Shown in pieces: positions 5,353-5,603 of a stretch of DNA of 5,603 nt. The notes beneath the pieces were generated by a model. That model did no database searches, was not told the origin of the DNA, and saw only the letters and a program-made list of their open reading frames with translations. Where the stretch lies: contig JARLFW010000038.1 in assembly GCA_031296345.1 (NCBI GenBank), positions 1 to 5,603 on the forward strand, in the 5' to 3' direction. The stretch's first letter is position 1. Each line of letters starts with the position of its first letter. Position numbers and translations under genes: made by a program. This DNA comes from Nitrosotalea sp. Lineage in GTDB: Archaea > Thermoproteota > Nitrososphaeria > Nitrososphaerales > Nitrosopumilaceae.

Positions 5353-5603
5353 GTGGCAACTAGAGCCCAAGTTTTAATTCCAATAGCAATTGCGGCAATC
5401 ATAATTGGAATAGTAGGAGTCATTACAATTCCTGCAGATTCAAAACTTGCCGAAGTTAAATTTCCAAGAGGGACAATAAAGATAGATGACACGGTCTTAG
5501 ATGTACAAATTGCAGAAACAGATGCTCAAAAAACAAGAGGGTTGATGTTTCAAAATGAACTTCCAGATGATCAAGGGATGATCTTTGTATTTAATCAAGA
5601 ACA
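5353..5603 (+). CDS. Membrane-anchored DUF192 protein, N-terminal part (runs off the right edge)
   Basis: GTG 5353 opens a frame of 83 complete codons to the edge. An in-frame TAG at 5344-5346 excludes any earlier start. Residues 7-26 are a hydrophobic helix (VLIPIAIAAIIIGIVGVITI), a membrane anchor or signal sequence that would place the rest outside the cell. Residues 35-83 match the start of the DUF192 family. The segments seen are a strand (VKFPRGTIKI), the motif IAETDAQKTRGLMF (residues 53-66, with Arg62-Gly63-Leu64-Met65) and LPDDQGMIFVF (70-80). DUF192 proteins are small beta-rich domains of about 110-130 residues with no established biochemical role, so about half of the domain is missing here. 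It follows the unknown gene by 62 bases but appears to have its own promoter. Confidence 0.85.
   Translation, partial: MATRAQVLIPIAIAAIIIGIVGVITIPADSKLAEVKFPRGTIKIDDTVLDVQIAETDAQKTRGLMFQNELPDDQGMIFVFNQE

Overview
The window is AT-rich, tightly packed archaeal DNA. It most resembles a marine ammonia-oxidising archaeon of the Thaumarchaeota (Nitrosopumilus-like). Evidence for this is a PIN-ATPase-KH protein of the archaeal PINA type, a response regulator with a Cys-rich C-terminus resembling the TACK-specific output domain TackOD1, and a TATA-like box about 23-27 nt upstream of almost every start codon, as expected for leaderless archaeal transcripts. The lineage is inferred from gene content; no marker gene such as rRNA is present.

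Left part (1-2486) is a two-component signalling cluster. A membrane receptor (1-735, minus, cut by the window edge) has one N-terminal membrane helix followed by two PilJ/NarX-like helical repeats. Divergent from it is a histidine phosphotransfer (HPt) gene (800-1168, plus) interrupted by an in-frame TGA exactly where the HPt family has a conserved glycine. Next is a stand-alone CheY-like receiver (1210-1569, plus). Convergent with that is a 303-residue response regulator with receiver, probable winged-helix and multi-cysteine zinc-binding output regions (1575-2486, minus). Together they look like a phosphorelay (receptor, HPt shuttle, two receivers) whose HPt step is broken or recoded in this sequence.

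Middle part (2569-4830) has the 601-residue PIN-ATPase-KH protein (plus) and an MntR-type metal-dependent repressor (minus), whose stop codons abut with no base between them. The repressor has a short inverted repeat overlapping its own TATA box, a candidate autoregulatory operator.

Right part (4946-5603) has a 114-residue protein of unknown function with a Pro-rich hydrophobic segment, divergent from the repressor, and then a membrane-anchored DUF192 protein cut by the right edge. A CTAG-containing inverted repeat lies between the TATA-like box and the GTG start of the DUF192 gene.

The most notable observation is the single in-frame TGA in the HPt gene. I found no tRNA, rRNA, CRISPR array, insertion sequence or phage gene. 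No gap between genes exceeds about 120 bases.
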